Of a stretch of 64,000 bases of DNA, positions 56,544 through 64,000 are shown piece after piece. The notes below the pieces were generated by a model. It saw only the letters and a list, made by a program, of their open reading frames with translations. It was not told the DNA's origin and did not search any database. The DNA lies in the NCBI RefSeq assembly GCF_030127145.1, contig NZ_CP126158.1, forward strand, positions 806,001 to 870,000, written 5' to 3'. Numbering within the stretch: position 1 is the first letter of the stretch; each line of letters opens with the position of its first letter. A program made the position numbers and the translations under genes. This DNA comes from Halobaculum halobium. GTDB taxonomy: Archaea > Halobacteriota > Halobacteria > Halobacteriales > Haloferacaceae.

Positions 56544-56858
56544 ATGGCACACATCGAGGCGTCCGAGATCCTGCCGAACGACCACGTCCAGCAGCTGGCC
56601 GGGGACGGGGCGGTGACGCAGCTCCACCGCGGCCACGCCTACGCCGAGGAGGGCGACACCTTCGAGATCGACGGGACCACCTTCGAGGTGACCGCGGTCG
56701 ACCGCCGCACGCTCGGCGACCTCACCGACGAGGACGCCCGCGCGGAGGGTTCGGAGGACCTAGCGGCGTACAAGGACAGGCTGGCCCGCGTCCACGACGA
56801 GTTCGAGTGGGACGACGACAGCGAGGTCGTCAAGCACGCGTTCGAACCGCGGGAGTGA
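56544..56858 (+). CDS. ASCH/PUA-like domain protein
   Basis: A 104-residue protein: MAHIEASEILPNDHVQQLAG, then GHAYAEEGDTFEIDGTTFEVTAV and TLGDLTDEDARAEGSEDLAA, the pattern of ASCH domains, which belong to the PUA fold and are thought to bind RNA or modified bases. ATG 56544 is taken. The next gene begins 9 bases after its stop, so it may be co-transcribed with the rhodanese fusion. Confidence 0.8.
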   Translation: MAHIEASEILPNDHVQQLAGDGAVTQLHRGHAYAEEGDTFEIDGTTFEVTAVDRRTLGDLTDEDARAEGSEDLAAYKDRLARVHDEFEWDDDSEVVKHAFEPRE

Positions 56859-56867
56859 GCCGTCGCG

Positions 56868-58157
56868 ATGCGCGACAGCGACCGCGGAGACAACGAGGAC
56901 GATCCGACCGCTGACGCCGACGCGGTCACCGACGGCGACGGCCCGAGCCACGTCACCGCGCTCGGTCCCCCGCCGGGCGGCGAACTCGCACCCGAGGCAC
57001 TCGCGCGGCGCCTTCGCGCCGGCGACCCGGTGTCGGTGCTGGACGTGCGCGACCGCCCGGAGTTCGAGGCGTGGCGCGTCGACGGCCGCGGCGTGACCGC
57101 CCGCCAGGTTCCCCACGTGAACTTCGTCGCCGCGGCCGCGACGGGCGACGCGACCGATCCGCTGCCCGAAGGCCTTCCGGAACCGATCGTCGTCGTCTGC
57201 GGCCGCGGGAAGGCGAGCGCAGACGTGGCGCGCGACCTCGCCGCCGCCGGCGTCGACGCGGTGAACCTCGCGGGCGGCATGGACGCGTGGGCCGAGACGT
57301 ACCTCGCTGAGCCGATCGTCCGTGACGGCAGCGAACCCGGCGGCGACGGCGACCTGACCGTGATCCAGTACCAGCGCCCTTCCTCTGGCTGCCTGGGGTA
57401 CCTCGTCGTCGCCGACGGCCCCGACGGTCGCGAAGCGGCGGCGATCGACCCGCTGCGCGCGTTCGCCGACCGCTACGCCGACGACGCCGAGGCTCGGGGC
57501 GCGACGCTGCGGTACGCGGTCGACACGCACGTCCACGCCGACCACGTCAGCGGCGTCCGCGCCCTCCGCGACGGCGCCGGCGCCGAGGCGGTGCTTCCCG
57601 CCGGCGCGACCGAGCGCGGGCTGGCGTTCGATGCGACCCTCCTCTCGGACGGCGACGCGCTCCGCGTCGGCGACGCCGTGATCGAGGCCATTCACGCGCC
57701 GGGACACACGACCGAGTTGACGTGTCTGCGGCTGCGCCGGCCGGGCGGGGACCGTGGGGACGTGCTCTTCACGGGCGACGCGCTGTTCTTGGGAAGCGTC
57801 GGCCGCCCGGACCTCGAGGCGGGCGACGACGGCGCGCGCGACCGTGCGACGACGGCGTACGACACGCTCCACGATCGGCTGCTCGCGCTCCCGGTCGACA
57901 CGCTCGTCGCGCCGGGGCACTTCGCGGACCCGGCGGACGCCCGCGCGAACGACTACGCCGCCCCGCTCGCGCGGATCGCCGAGCTCGACGTCCTCTCGCT
58001 CGACCGAGCGGCGTTCGTCGCCCGCGTCGCCGGGGACCTCCCGCCGCGGCCGGCCAACTTCGAGCGCATCGTCGCGACGAACCTGGGCATCGAGTCGATG
58101 GACGACGCGGCGGCGTTCGAGGCCGAGTTGGGTCCGAACAACTGTGCCGTCGGGTAG
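56868..58157 (+). CDS. Rhodanese / metallo-beta-lactamase fusion (sulfur metabolism)
   Basis: A 429-residue two-domain protein. Rhodanese domain (about 45-145) with active-site Cys111 in VVVCGRGKAS; metallo-beta-lactamase domain from about 165 with HVHADH (221-226), HAPGHT and FTGDALFLG. Related persulfide dioxygenases have the MBL domain first; here the rhodanese comes first. The likely task is handling persulfide or thiosulfate sulfur with glutathione-like or gamma-glutamylcysteine thiols. The N-terminal 30 residues are acidic and disordered. Confidence 0.88.
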   Translation: MRDSDRGDNEDDPTADADAVTDGDGPSHVTALGPPPGGELAPEALARRLRAGDPVSVLDVRDRPEFEAWRVDGRGVTARQVPHVNFVAAAATGDATDPLPEGLPEPIVVVCGRGKASADVARDLAAAGVDAVNLAGGMDAWAETYLAEPIVRDGSEPGGDGDLTVIQYQRPSSGCLGYLVVADGPDGREAAAIDPLRAFADRYADDAEARGATLRYAVDTHVHADHVSGVRALRDGAGAEAVLPAGATERGLAFDATLLSDGDALRVGDAVIEAIHAPGHTTELTCLRLRRPGGDRGDVLFTGDALFLGSVGRPDLEAGDDGARDRATTAYDTLHDRLLALPVDTLVAPGHFADPADARANDYAAPLARIAELDVLSLDRAAFVARVAGDLPPRPANFERIVATNLGIESMDDAAAFEAELGPNNCAVG

Positions 58158-58201
58158 CACGCCGCCGGTGCCGTTTTCAGCTTCGGCGGCGCCGTCTGCC
58201 C

Positions 58202-59059
58202 ATGGGCGAACGCGAGGTCGTCGACCGAACCGACGCGCCGCTGACGACCGATCGACTGCGAGCCGACCTGCGCGAACTGGGCGTGACGCCGGGGGAAACC
58301 GCGCTCGTTCACTCGTCGCTGTCGGCGATCGGGTGGGTCGCCGGCGGGGTTCCGACCGTCGTCGACGCGCTGCTCGGGGCGGTGACAGCGACCGGGACGG
58401 TCGCGGTGCCGACGCACTCGACGCAACTGTCCGACCCGACGCACTGGGAGAACCCCCCCGTCCCCGACGAATGGGTCGACGCGATCCGTGCGGAGGCGGC
58501 ACCGTACCGCCCCGAAGTGACGCCGACGCGTGGGATGGGCGCGGTGCCGGAGTGCCTCCGCGACTACCCGGGCACGTTCCGGAGTCGCCATCCGACCACC
58601 TCGTTCGCGGCGTGGGGTGCAGACGCCGAGCGGGTAACCGCCGACCACGCCTACGACTCCCCGATGGGAGAGGACTCGCCGCTCGCGCGGCTGTACGACC
58701 TCGACGCGCTGATCGTGCGGATCGGGGTCGACGCGAACACCTCGCTGCACCTCGCGGAGTACCGCGCCGACTACGACGGCGACCCCGAGTCGAACGGCGG
58801 TCCGGTACTCGTCGACGGCGCACGCGAGTGGGTCGAGTTCGCCGAGCCTGAGTCGCGCGACGACTTCCGTGAGATCGAAGCCGCGTTCGAGACCGAACGT
58901 GGTGTCGCTACTGAACGGGAAGCGGATAGCGATCTGGGTGTCGGTCCCGAACGCGAGGACGGGGTGTGGCGCGGCCGCGTCGGTGACGCCGAGGCAGAGA
59001 TCTGCCGGATGCGGTCGCTCGTCGACTTCGCGGTCGAATGGATGGAGCAGAACCGCTAG
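58202..59059 (+). CDS. AAC(3)-family N-acetyltransferase
   Basis: A 285-residue member of the aminoglycoside 3-N-acetyltransferase family: LVHSSLSAIGWVAGGVPTV (about 36-54), VAVPTHSTQLSD (about 70) and FRSRHPTTSFAAWG. Chromosomal members in non-producers may have natural substrates unrelated to antibiotics. Start ATG 58202. Its stop overlaps the stop of the convergent histidine kinase gene by four bases. The insertion around 225-255 (ETERGVATEREADSDLG) is acidic. Confidence 0.85.
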   Translation: MGEREVVDRTDAPLTTDRLRADLRELGVTPGETALVHSSLSAIGWVAGGVPTVVDALLGAVTATGTVAVPTHSTQLSDPTHWENPPVPDEWVDAIRAEAAPYRPEVTPTRGMGAVPECLRDYPGTFRSRHPTTSFAAWGADAERVTADHAYDSPMGEDSPLARLYDLDALIVRIGVDANTSLHLAEYRADYDGDPESNGGPVLVDGAREWVEFAEPESRDDFREIEAAFETERGVATEREADSDLGVGPEREDGVWRGRVGDAEAEICRMRSLVDFAVEWMEQNR

Positions 59060-60235
59060 TCCGACACTCGCCGGACGCCGCTGGGCAGGCCTGACTCCTC
59101 CGACAGTCCGCGGTCGCCCGCGGTATCGACGTCGTCTGCCGGGTCGTCGCTGTTCGATGACTCCTCGCTCGCCACGCGAGCGCGGTTCTCGGAGCGGAAC
59201 CGCATCTCGACGCGGACGCCGCGCTGGTCGCGGTTCTCGATGGTCAGTCGGCCGCCCGAGAGCTCAACGACCCAGTAGATGACCCACAGCCCCAGCCCGG
59301 TGACGTGTTTGAGCGGGAACTCGCGCAGTTCGGCGATCGCCTCGAGTTCCTCGGCCGGAATGCTCGACCCGTCGTCGACAATCGTCACGGTCGTCCACGG
59401 GCCGTCCTCAGCGACCGTGATCGTGACGGTGACCTCCTCGTCGTTGTGACGGGCCGCGTTGTCCAGCGCCTCGCGGATCGCCTTCCCGGCGGCCGGATGA
59501 ACGACCGCCACGGCGCGGTCCGGTATCGACGTGCGCACGTCGACCTCGGGGGTGTCCTCGTGGAAGCTGGACACCTCCGCGCGCGCGACGGCTCCCAAGT
59601 TCGTCTCGATGGGGTCCCCGACGTTCCACAGGTCCGCGAGCGTCTGCGCCTTCTCCGAGAGCTCGTGTACCCGGTCGACGTGCTCGATCAGCGTCCGCAG
59701 ATCCGCCGCCACCTGCGGCTGATCGGTCGTCTCCGCGGCCGAGGCGGCGACGCCCCGGATGACGCCCACCTCGTTGCGGATGTTGTGTCGAAGCACCCGC
59801 TGGAGGACGGTGAGTCGCCCGGTCAACTGGGCTTGGGCGGCCCGCTCGGCGCGGACCCGCTCGACGTAGTAGCCGACGAGCCCGCCCGAACTGGACCCCA
59901 GGCTCCAGCCGATCGAGAGGATAAACCAGGCCTCGGAGACCGGCTCGTTGCTCGCGTAGCGAGAGACGACGTACACCGCCGAGAGCCCGCCGACGACGAC
60001 CCCGGCACCGAGGCTGGTCGCGACGAGTCGGGTCACGCGCTCGGGGGGCGAGCCGCTCGCGGTCGACGCGAACGGCGACGACCGCGAGCACCAGGGCGAA
60101 CACGACGAGAATCGACGCCTCGGTGAGTTCAACGAGAACCGGGTCGTCGTCGCGGACCACGTGTGCGACCGCGAGACCGAGGACCGCAGCTCCAAGCGCC
60201 GGTGGGATCAGCCTGGCCCCTCGGTCCCGTATCAC
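59056..60235 (-). pseudogene. Sensor histidine kinase with four-helix N-terminus, interrupted by a frameshift
   Basis: Two frames together make one protein. From GTG 60235 the first frame gives two membrane helices (PPALGAAVLGLAVAHVV; LVVFALVLAVVAV) up to DRERLA. The second frame, from about 60045, continues with PERVTRLVATSLGAG, two more helices (to about 59880), the phospho-acceptor box LQRVLRHNIRNE, a coiled segment, and the ATPase end with DNAARH, DDGSS and GLGLWV. The join falls in a run of six C on this strand (60048-60043); five would restore one frame of about 392 residues. It may be a sequencing error or a switchable gene. No receiver is adjacent. Confidence 0.85.
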
Positions 60236-60329
60236 GCTCGCGGGATTTCGCCCCGACCGATGAAACTGTTATGGCGGACGTCAGTCCCGTCGTGACTGAG
60301 ACGGCCGACGGCGATGGTGGGGGGGAGCG

Positions 60330-60665
60330 TCAGTCGTCGTCAGCGGCGGCGCCGGCGGCGGATGCCGCGTCCTCCTCGATGCTCGGCGGGTACTTGCCGC
60401 GGTCGAGCTTCAGGTCCGACTGCGCACGCGCCATACAGGTGAGGGCGTAGTCCTCTGCCTCTTCCTCGGTGAGCGCACGGGCGACGGCGGCCTGCTGAGC
60501 CACCTCGCCGTCCACGATCTCGGCGGTGCACGCCAGGCACATCCCGACGCGACAGGAGTACTCCTGTGCGATGCCCTCCTCGATGCAGGCGTTCAGGATG
60601 GTCTGCTTGTCGGACACCTCGATCGACTCGCCGGTGCCGACGAACTCCACGGTGTACTCGGCCAT
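60330..60665 (-). CDS. Plant-type 2Fe-2S ferredoxin
   Basis: A 111-residue electron carrier. Cluster cysteines are CRVGMCLAC (38, 43 and 46) and the distal TCMA near 78. The C-terminal 25 residues are acidic/alanine-rich. It is shorter than the classic haloarchaeal ferredoxin, which has an N-terminal acidic insertion. The gene is close to enoyl-CoA hydratase but without clear coupling. Confidence 0.93.
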   Translation of the reverse strand: MAEYTVEFVGTGESIEVSDKQTILNACIEEGIAQEYSCRVGMCLACTAEIVDGEVAQQAAVARALTEEEAEDYALTCMARAQSDLKLDRGKYPPSIEEDAASAAGAAADDD

Positions 60666-60753
60666 GCAACCAGTGTTCTCGGGTTCTCCCTTCTACGTTT
60701 CGCTCCGCGGACCGCCAGCAGCCCGGCCCGCGGCCCTCGGGGCGGGTCAGAGC

Positions 60754-61566
60754 CTACCGCCCCTCGAACTCCGGCTGTCGCTTCTCCGTGAACGCGTCTA
60801 CCCCCTCGGCGTGGTCCTCCGACTCCAGGACGGCAGCCTGCGCGCCCGCCTCGTGCTCGATCGCCTCGCCCAGCGTGGCGAACTCCGACCGCAGCAAGCG
60901 CTTCGACGTGCGAAGCGCGACTGTCGGCCCCGAGGCGATCCGGTCGACCAGCATCGAGAAGCGCGCCTCGAACTCGTCGTCGCCGACGGCGTGGTTCACC
61001 ACGCCCAGTTCCTCGGCGCGCTCGGCGCTCAACAGCTCGCCGGTGTACACGAGCTCCTTTGCGACGTTCTCGCCGACCAGCCGCGGGAGGAGATAGGAGG
61101 TCCCGGAGTCGACCGCGAGACCGACCTCTCGGAAGCCGAATCCGATCTGTGCGTCCTCGTGGAGCGCCGTCACGTCGCAGGCGATCGCGAGGTTCGCGCC
61201 GGCGCCGAAGGCGGCGCCGTCGACTTTGGCGACCGTCGGGAACTCGCACTCGTACACCCGCTTCACGCAGCGACCGATATCCTGGATCACGTGGCGGACG
61301 GCGTGGTCGGTCGGTTCGTCCGACTCCTGCCGCTCTTGCATCGAGTCGATGTCGCCGCCGGCGCAGAACGCGGGACCCTTGCCTTCGACGACGACGCAGC
61401 GCGCGTCGCCGCCCTCCAGGTCGTCGAGCGCCGCCTCGATCCCCTCGGTCATCGCGACCGACAGGGCGTTCCGTCGGTCCGGGTCGTTCAGCCGGATCGT
61501 CGCGACGCCGTCGTCGTCGCGTTCGAGCCGCACGATTCCCTCCGAGAACGTCGTCGTCTCAGCCAT
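60754..61566 (-). CDS. Enoyl-CoA hydratase/isomerase family protein
   Basis: A 270-residue crotonase-fold enzyme, probably of beta-oxidation or a related acyl-CoA pathway. The CoA-binding AFCAGGDID (about 68) and GAGANLAIACDV (about 123) form the oxyanion pocket. Catalytic acids: REVGLAVDSG provides a Glu/Asp near 145, fitting many hydratases. ATG 61566. It neighbours an acyl-CoA synthetase (86 bases apart), suggesting shared fatty-acid metabolism. Confidence 0.92.
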   Translation of the reverse strand: MAETTTFSEGIVRLERDDDGVATIRLNDPDRRNALSVAMTEGIEAALDDLEGGDARCVVVEGKGPAFCAGGDIDSMQERQESDEPTDHAVRHVIQDIGRCVKRVYECEFPTVAKVDGAAFGAGANLAIACDVTALHEDAQIGFGFREVGLAVDSGTSYLLPRLVGENVAKELVYTGELLSAERAEELGVVNHAVGDDEFEARFSMLVDRIASGPTVALRTSKRLLRSEFATLGEAIEHEAGAQAAVLESEDHAEGVDAFTEKRQPEFEGR

Positions 61567-61651
61567 ATTCGGGGCGACGGGGCCCCGGGGTTTGGTCGTT
61601 TCCCCGCCGCGTCGCCGACGTCGACGCGACCAACTGCGCGTCGCCCGTCCG

Positions 61652-63208
61652 TTATTCGCCGCGGAGCTCGAACTTCTGGACCTTCCCGGTCGTCGTCCGG
61701 GGCAGTTCCTCGACGAACTCCACTTCGCGGGGGTGTTTGTACTCCGCGAGGTTGTCGAGGCAGAACTGCCTGATCTCGTCGGGCGTCACGTCCGCGCCCG
61801 GCTTGGGGACGATGAACGCCTTCACCGTCTCGCCGCGACGGTCGTCCGGGATGCCGACGATGGCCGCGTCCGCGACCGCCTCGTGCTCGAAGAGCAACTC
61901 CTCGACCTCCCGCGGGTAGACGTTGTACCCGGCGGTGTTGATCATGTGCTTCTCGCGGTCGACGATGTAGAAGTAGCCGTCAGCGTCGTGGTAGCCGATG
62001 TCGCCGGTGTGGAACCATCGCTTCCCGTCGCGCTCGGTGAACACCTCCTCGTTCGCCTCTGGGCGGTTGTGGTACCCCTGCATCACGTTCGGGCCGCTGA
62101 CGACGACCTCACCGGTCACGTCGTCGAGGGCTACCTCCTCCTCGTCGACCGGTCCCTCGTCGACCGGATCGATCTCCTCGAACTCGTCATCGACGACCAT
62201 CGAGGAGACGCCGGGAAGTGTCTTCCCGATGGAGCCGACGCGGCGGCCCTTCTCGGGCGTGTTGAAGTGCGTCACCGGGCTCGTCTCGGTGAGGCCGTAC
62301 CCCTCGTAGATCTTCACGTCGAACAGCTCCTCGAATCGACGCAGCACCTCGACGGGGATACCCGACCCGCCGACGCCGCACAGCCGGAGGCTGGAGAGGT
62401 CGCGCTCGGCGGCGTCCGGCTGGTTGATCGCGTCGTTGTACATCGCGGGGACGCCGTGCATCAGCGTCAGTTCCCGGGACTCGATGAGGTCGAACGCCTG
62501 CTGTGCGTCCCACGCGGGCAGCGGGTAGTACGCGCCGCCGTCGAACAGCGTCGCGTTCATCACGACCGTCATGCCGTAGATGTGGAACAGCGGAAGGACG
62601 CCCAGCTGCCTGTCGTCGGTCGATATCCCGCCCGGGACGAGCGAGGCGGACATCGCCGCGTTCGACGCGAGGTTGTCGTGGGTGAGGAGGACGCCCTTCG
62701 GCGTCCCGGTGGTCCCCGAGGTGTACGGCTGACAGGCGATGTCGTCGTCCCCGCGATCGACCGTCTCGAACGCCGGGTCGCCGCAGAACTCCTCGAAGGA
62801 GACGGTCCCCTCGACCGCCTGACCGATCGTGACGACGGTGTGCACGTCGGTGTCCTCGCGTACGTCCGCGACGTGCTCGGCCAGGTCCGGCAGCGTGACG
62901 ACCACCTCGGCGCCGGAGTCGGTGAGCATGTGCTCGATCTCGCGGGACTTGTACTGCGGGTTCATCGGAACGACGACCCCGCCGGCTCGCAGCGTTCCGT
63001 GGAAGCCGATCACGAACTGCGGAAGGTTCGGTAGGTAGATGCCGACCCGGCCGCCGGTGTCGACGCCGGCGTCGGCGAGTCCGGACGCGAACGCCCCTAC
63101 CTGCCCCCAGAGGTCCCGATAGCTGATGTCGGTCCCGTCGTACCACACCGCCGTCTCGTCGGGGTGTTCCTCGGCGGTCGAACCGACGTGCGTGACGAGG
63201 TTTGTCAT
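61652..63208 (-). CDS. Long-chain fatty-acid/acyl-CoA synthetase (AMP-forming)
   Basis: A 518-residue AMP-forming ligase that activates a fatty acid to acyl-CoA. Motifs: P-loop YTSGTTGTPKG (about 164-174), the GYGLTETSP adenine motif, HTGDIGYHDADGYF, and the C-terminal lysine in TTGKVQKF near residue 510. Promoter-like CTTTAG lies 28-34 bases before the ATG (63208) on the minus strand. The exact chain length of the substrate is unknown. Confidence 0.95.
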   Translation of the reverse strand: MTNLVTHVGSTAEEHPDETAVWYDGTDISYRDLWGQVGAFASGLADAGVDTGGRVGIYLPNLPQFVIGFHGTLRAGGVVVPMNPQYKSREIEHMLTDSGAEVVVTLPDLAEHVADVREDTDVHTVVTIGQAVEGTVSFEEFCGDPAFETVDRGDDDIACQPYTSGTTGTPKGVLLTHDNLASNAAMSASLVPGGISTDDRQLGVLPLFHIYGMTVVMNATLFDGGAYYPLPAWDAQQAFDLIESRELTLMHGVPAMYNDAINQPDAAERDLSSLRLCGVGGSGIPVEVLRRFEELFDVKIYEGYGLTETSPVTHFNTPEKGRRVGSIGKTLPGVSSMVVDDEFEEIDPVDEGPVDEEEVALDDVTGEVVVSGPNVMQGYHNRPEANEEVFTERDGKRWFHTGDIGYHDADGYFYIVDREKHMINTAGYNVYPREVEELLFEHEAVADAAIVGIPDDRRGETVKAFIVPKPGADVTPDEIRQFCLDNLAEYKHPREVEFVEELPRTTTGKVQKFELRGE

Positions 63209-63376
63209 GCCATCGAACCGGTGGGTCGGTCCCGGCTAAAGTCTTTCCCGGTCGTTCACGAAGGTAGGTGGCGGCGATCGGTCCGTGCGACGGCGACGCG
63301 CTCTCCCGTCGCGACCCGCTGTGCGGTGCGACCGCGAGTCGGTGGAGCCATAGCCGTGCGGGACCGACGGCTCGCC

Positions 63377-63913
63377 ATGAGCGAGACGACCGGACCCGAA
63401 CTCGTTCGCCAGACAGCGACGCGCAGGCGCCTGCTCGCGGCCGTCGGAGCGACGGGAGTAGCGGCGGCGCTTTCGGGCTGTATTGGCGGCGGTGGCACTG
63501 GCGGCGGCAGCGGCGGTAGCAGCGGTGACGGTGGAGGCGGCGGAGGCGGCGGAGGCAGCGACGGGACCACGCGGTACGACGGCTGGCTCGCAGACGCGAA
63601 CGGGTACGACGGTGAGGCCGTCGACCGGACCGGCGACGACGAGGTGACCGTCGCGGTCGGCGCCGGCGACGGCCTCGCCTACGACCCGGTCGCCGTCCGC
63701 GTCTCACCGGGGACGACCGTCACCTGGGAGTGGAGCGGAATGGGGAGCCGGCACAACGTCGTCGACGACGACGGCCGGTTCGAGAGTGCCTACTACGCGG
63801 CAGAGGGCGCGACGTTCTCCCGCGAGTTCGCGGACCCGGGCGTCGCGAAGTACTACTGCACCCCGCATGAGAACCTCGGAATGGTGGGCGTCGTCGAGGT
63901 CGTCGACGAGTAA
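63377..63913 (+). CDS. Halocyanin-like blue copper lipoprotein
   Basis: A 178-residue Tat-exported lipoprotein of the plastocyanin family that carries electrons at the outer face of the membrane. TRRRLLAAVGATG is the twin-arginine signal, LSGC the lipobox (about 32-35). A poly-glycine linker (about 36-62, many GGG) leads to the domain. Copper ligands are His in SRHNVVD, then Cys, His and Met in YYCTPHENLGM. The gene is divergent from the acyl-CoA synthetase. The redox partner is not in the window. Confidence 0.93.
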   Translation: MSETTGPELVRQTATRRRLLAAVGATGVAAALSGCIGGGGTGGGSGGSSGDGGGGGGGGGSDGTTRYDGWLADANGYDGEAVDRTGDDEVTVAVGAGDGLAYDPVAVRVSPGTTVTWEWSGMGSRHNVVDDDGRFESAYYAAEGATFSREFADPGVAKYYCTPHENLGMVGVVEVVDE

Positions 63914-63942
63914 CTCCGGAGCAGCAAAGTTCGAACGGGCCG

Positions 63943-64000
63943 TCACGCAAGCCCGCCGAACGCGTTGCCGGCGAGCCCCGGTCCGGCCGGAACCATGATC
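63943..64000 (-). CDS. Possible 3' end of a gene running off the window
   Basis: A minus-strand frame is open from base 64000 down to a TGA at 63945-63943, giving the last 18 residues IMVPAGPGLAGNAFGGLA. The strong Gly/Ala content fits a membrane protein end, but 19 codons are too few to be sure. No family assigned. Confidence 0.25.
   Translation of the reverse strand, partial: IMVPAGPGLAGNAFGGLA

Noticed and set aside
58202-59059. AAC(3)-like gene as an acquired antibiotic-resistance determinant
   Set aside because: Codon use and acidity match the chromosome and no mobile element is near. Such proteins are part of the normal haloarchaeal gene set, and aminoglycosides have little effect on these organisms.

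Overview
This is a chromosomal stretch of a halophilic archaeon (class Halobacteria). The signs are a GC-rich sequence with strong third-position GC bias, very acidic predicted proteins, TATA-like boxes about 25-35 bases before start codons with few Shine-Dalgarno sites, Tat-type lipoproteins, halocyanin, an archaeal proteasome beta subunit, and gyrase together with topoisomerase VI. The genus cannot be fixed from the window. No rRNA, tRNA, CRISPR array or intact insertion sequence was seen.

Layout. 1-6.6 kb: a five-gene peptide/nickel-type ABC importer (receptor cut by the window edge). 6.6-7.5 kb: about 1 kb without a convincing gene. 7.5-9.3 kb: a small DNA-binding-like protein overlapping a Xer-type tyrosine recombinase, followed by AT-rich dyads. 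9.3-18.9 kb: a membrane protein, SRAP protein, DEDD exonuclease, Ca2+/Na+ antiporter, YchF GTPase, two overlapping PLP enzymes, a PAC2 protein, and an RNA m5C methyltransferase overlapping its probable PUA-like partner. 18.9-22.4 kb: the Bax1 nuclease and XPB helicase of a repair pair, with a lipoprotein gene between them. 22.6-24.7 kb: small haloarchaeal regulators. 24.8-31.4 kb: GrpE, DnaK and DnaJ, each with its own promoter-like sequence and interrupted by unrelated genes. 31.4-34.7 kb: an HTH-CBS protein with a near-perfect operator at its own promoter, a UPF0212 protein, small proteins, proteasome beta and a Rieske protein. 34.7-40.9 kb: a GCS2-like enzyme, a DUF6884 protein, ATP-dependent DNA ligase, small membrane and zinc-ribbon proteins. 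41.0-49.3 kb: topoisomerase VI (B then A, minus strand) divergent from gyrase (B then A, plus strand). 49.4-56.9 kb: arginase, a HAD phosphatase, several undescribed proteins, aspartate transcarbamoylase (PyrB-PyrI) and an ASCH protein. 56.9-64.0 kb: a rhodanese/metallo-beta-lactamase fusion, an AAC(3)-like protein, a frameshifted histidine kinase, a 2Fe-2S ferredoxin, enoyl-CoA hydratase, acyl-CoA synthetase and halocyanin.

How the genes work together. The window is mostly core genome: DNA topology and sealing (ligase, Topo VI, gyrase), repair (XPB/Bax1, SRAP, DEDD exonuclease), protein quality control (GrpE/DnaK/DnaJ, proteasome beta, PAC2), pyrimidine synthesis and redox carriers. Nothing here is a clearly new multi-gene system. 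The observations most worth following are the HTH-CBS operator, the duplicated helical insert in Topo VI B, the homopolymer frameshift in the histidine kinase, the dyads next to the Xer recombinase, the separate PUA-like partner of the methyltransferase, and a set of very small membrane proteins.
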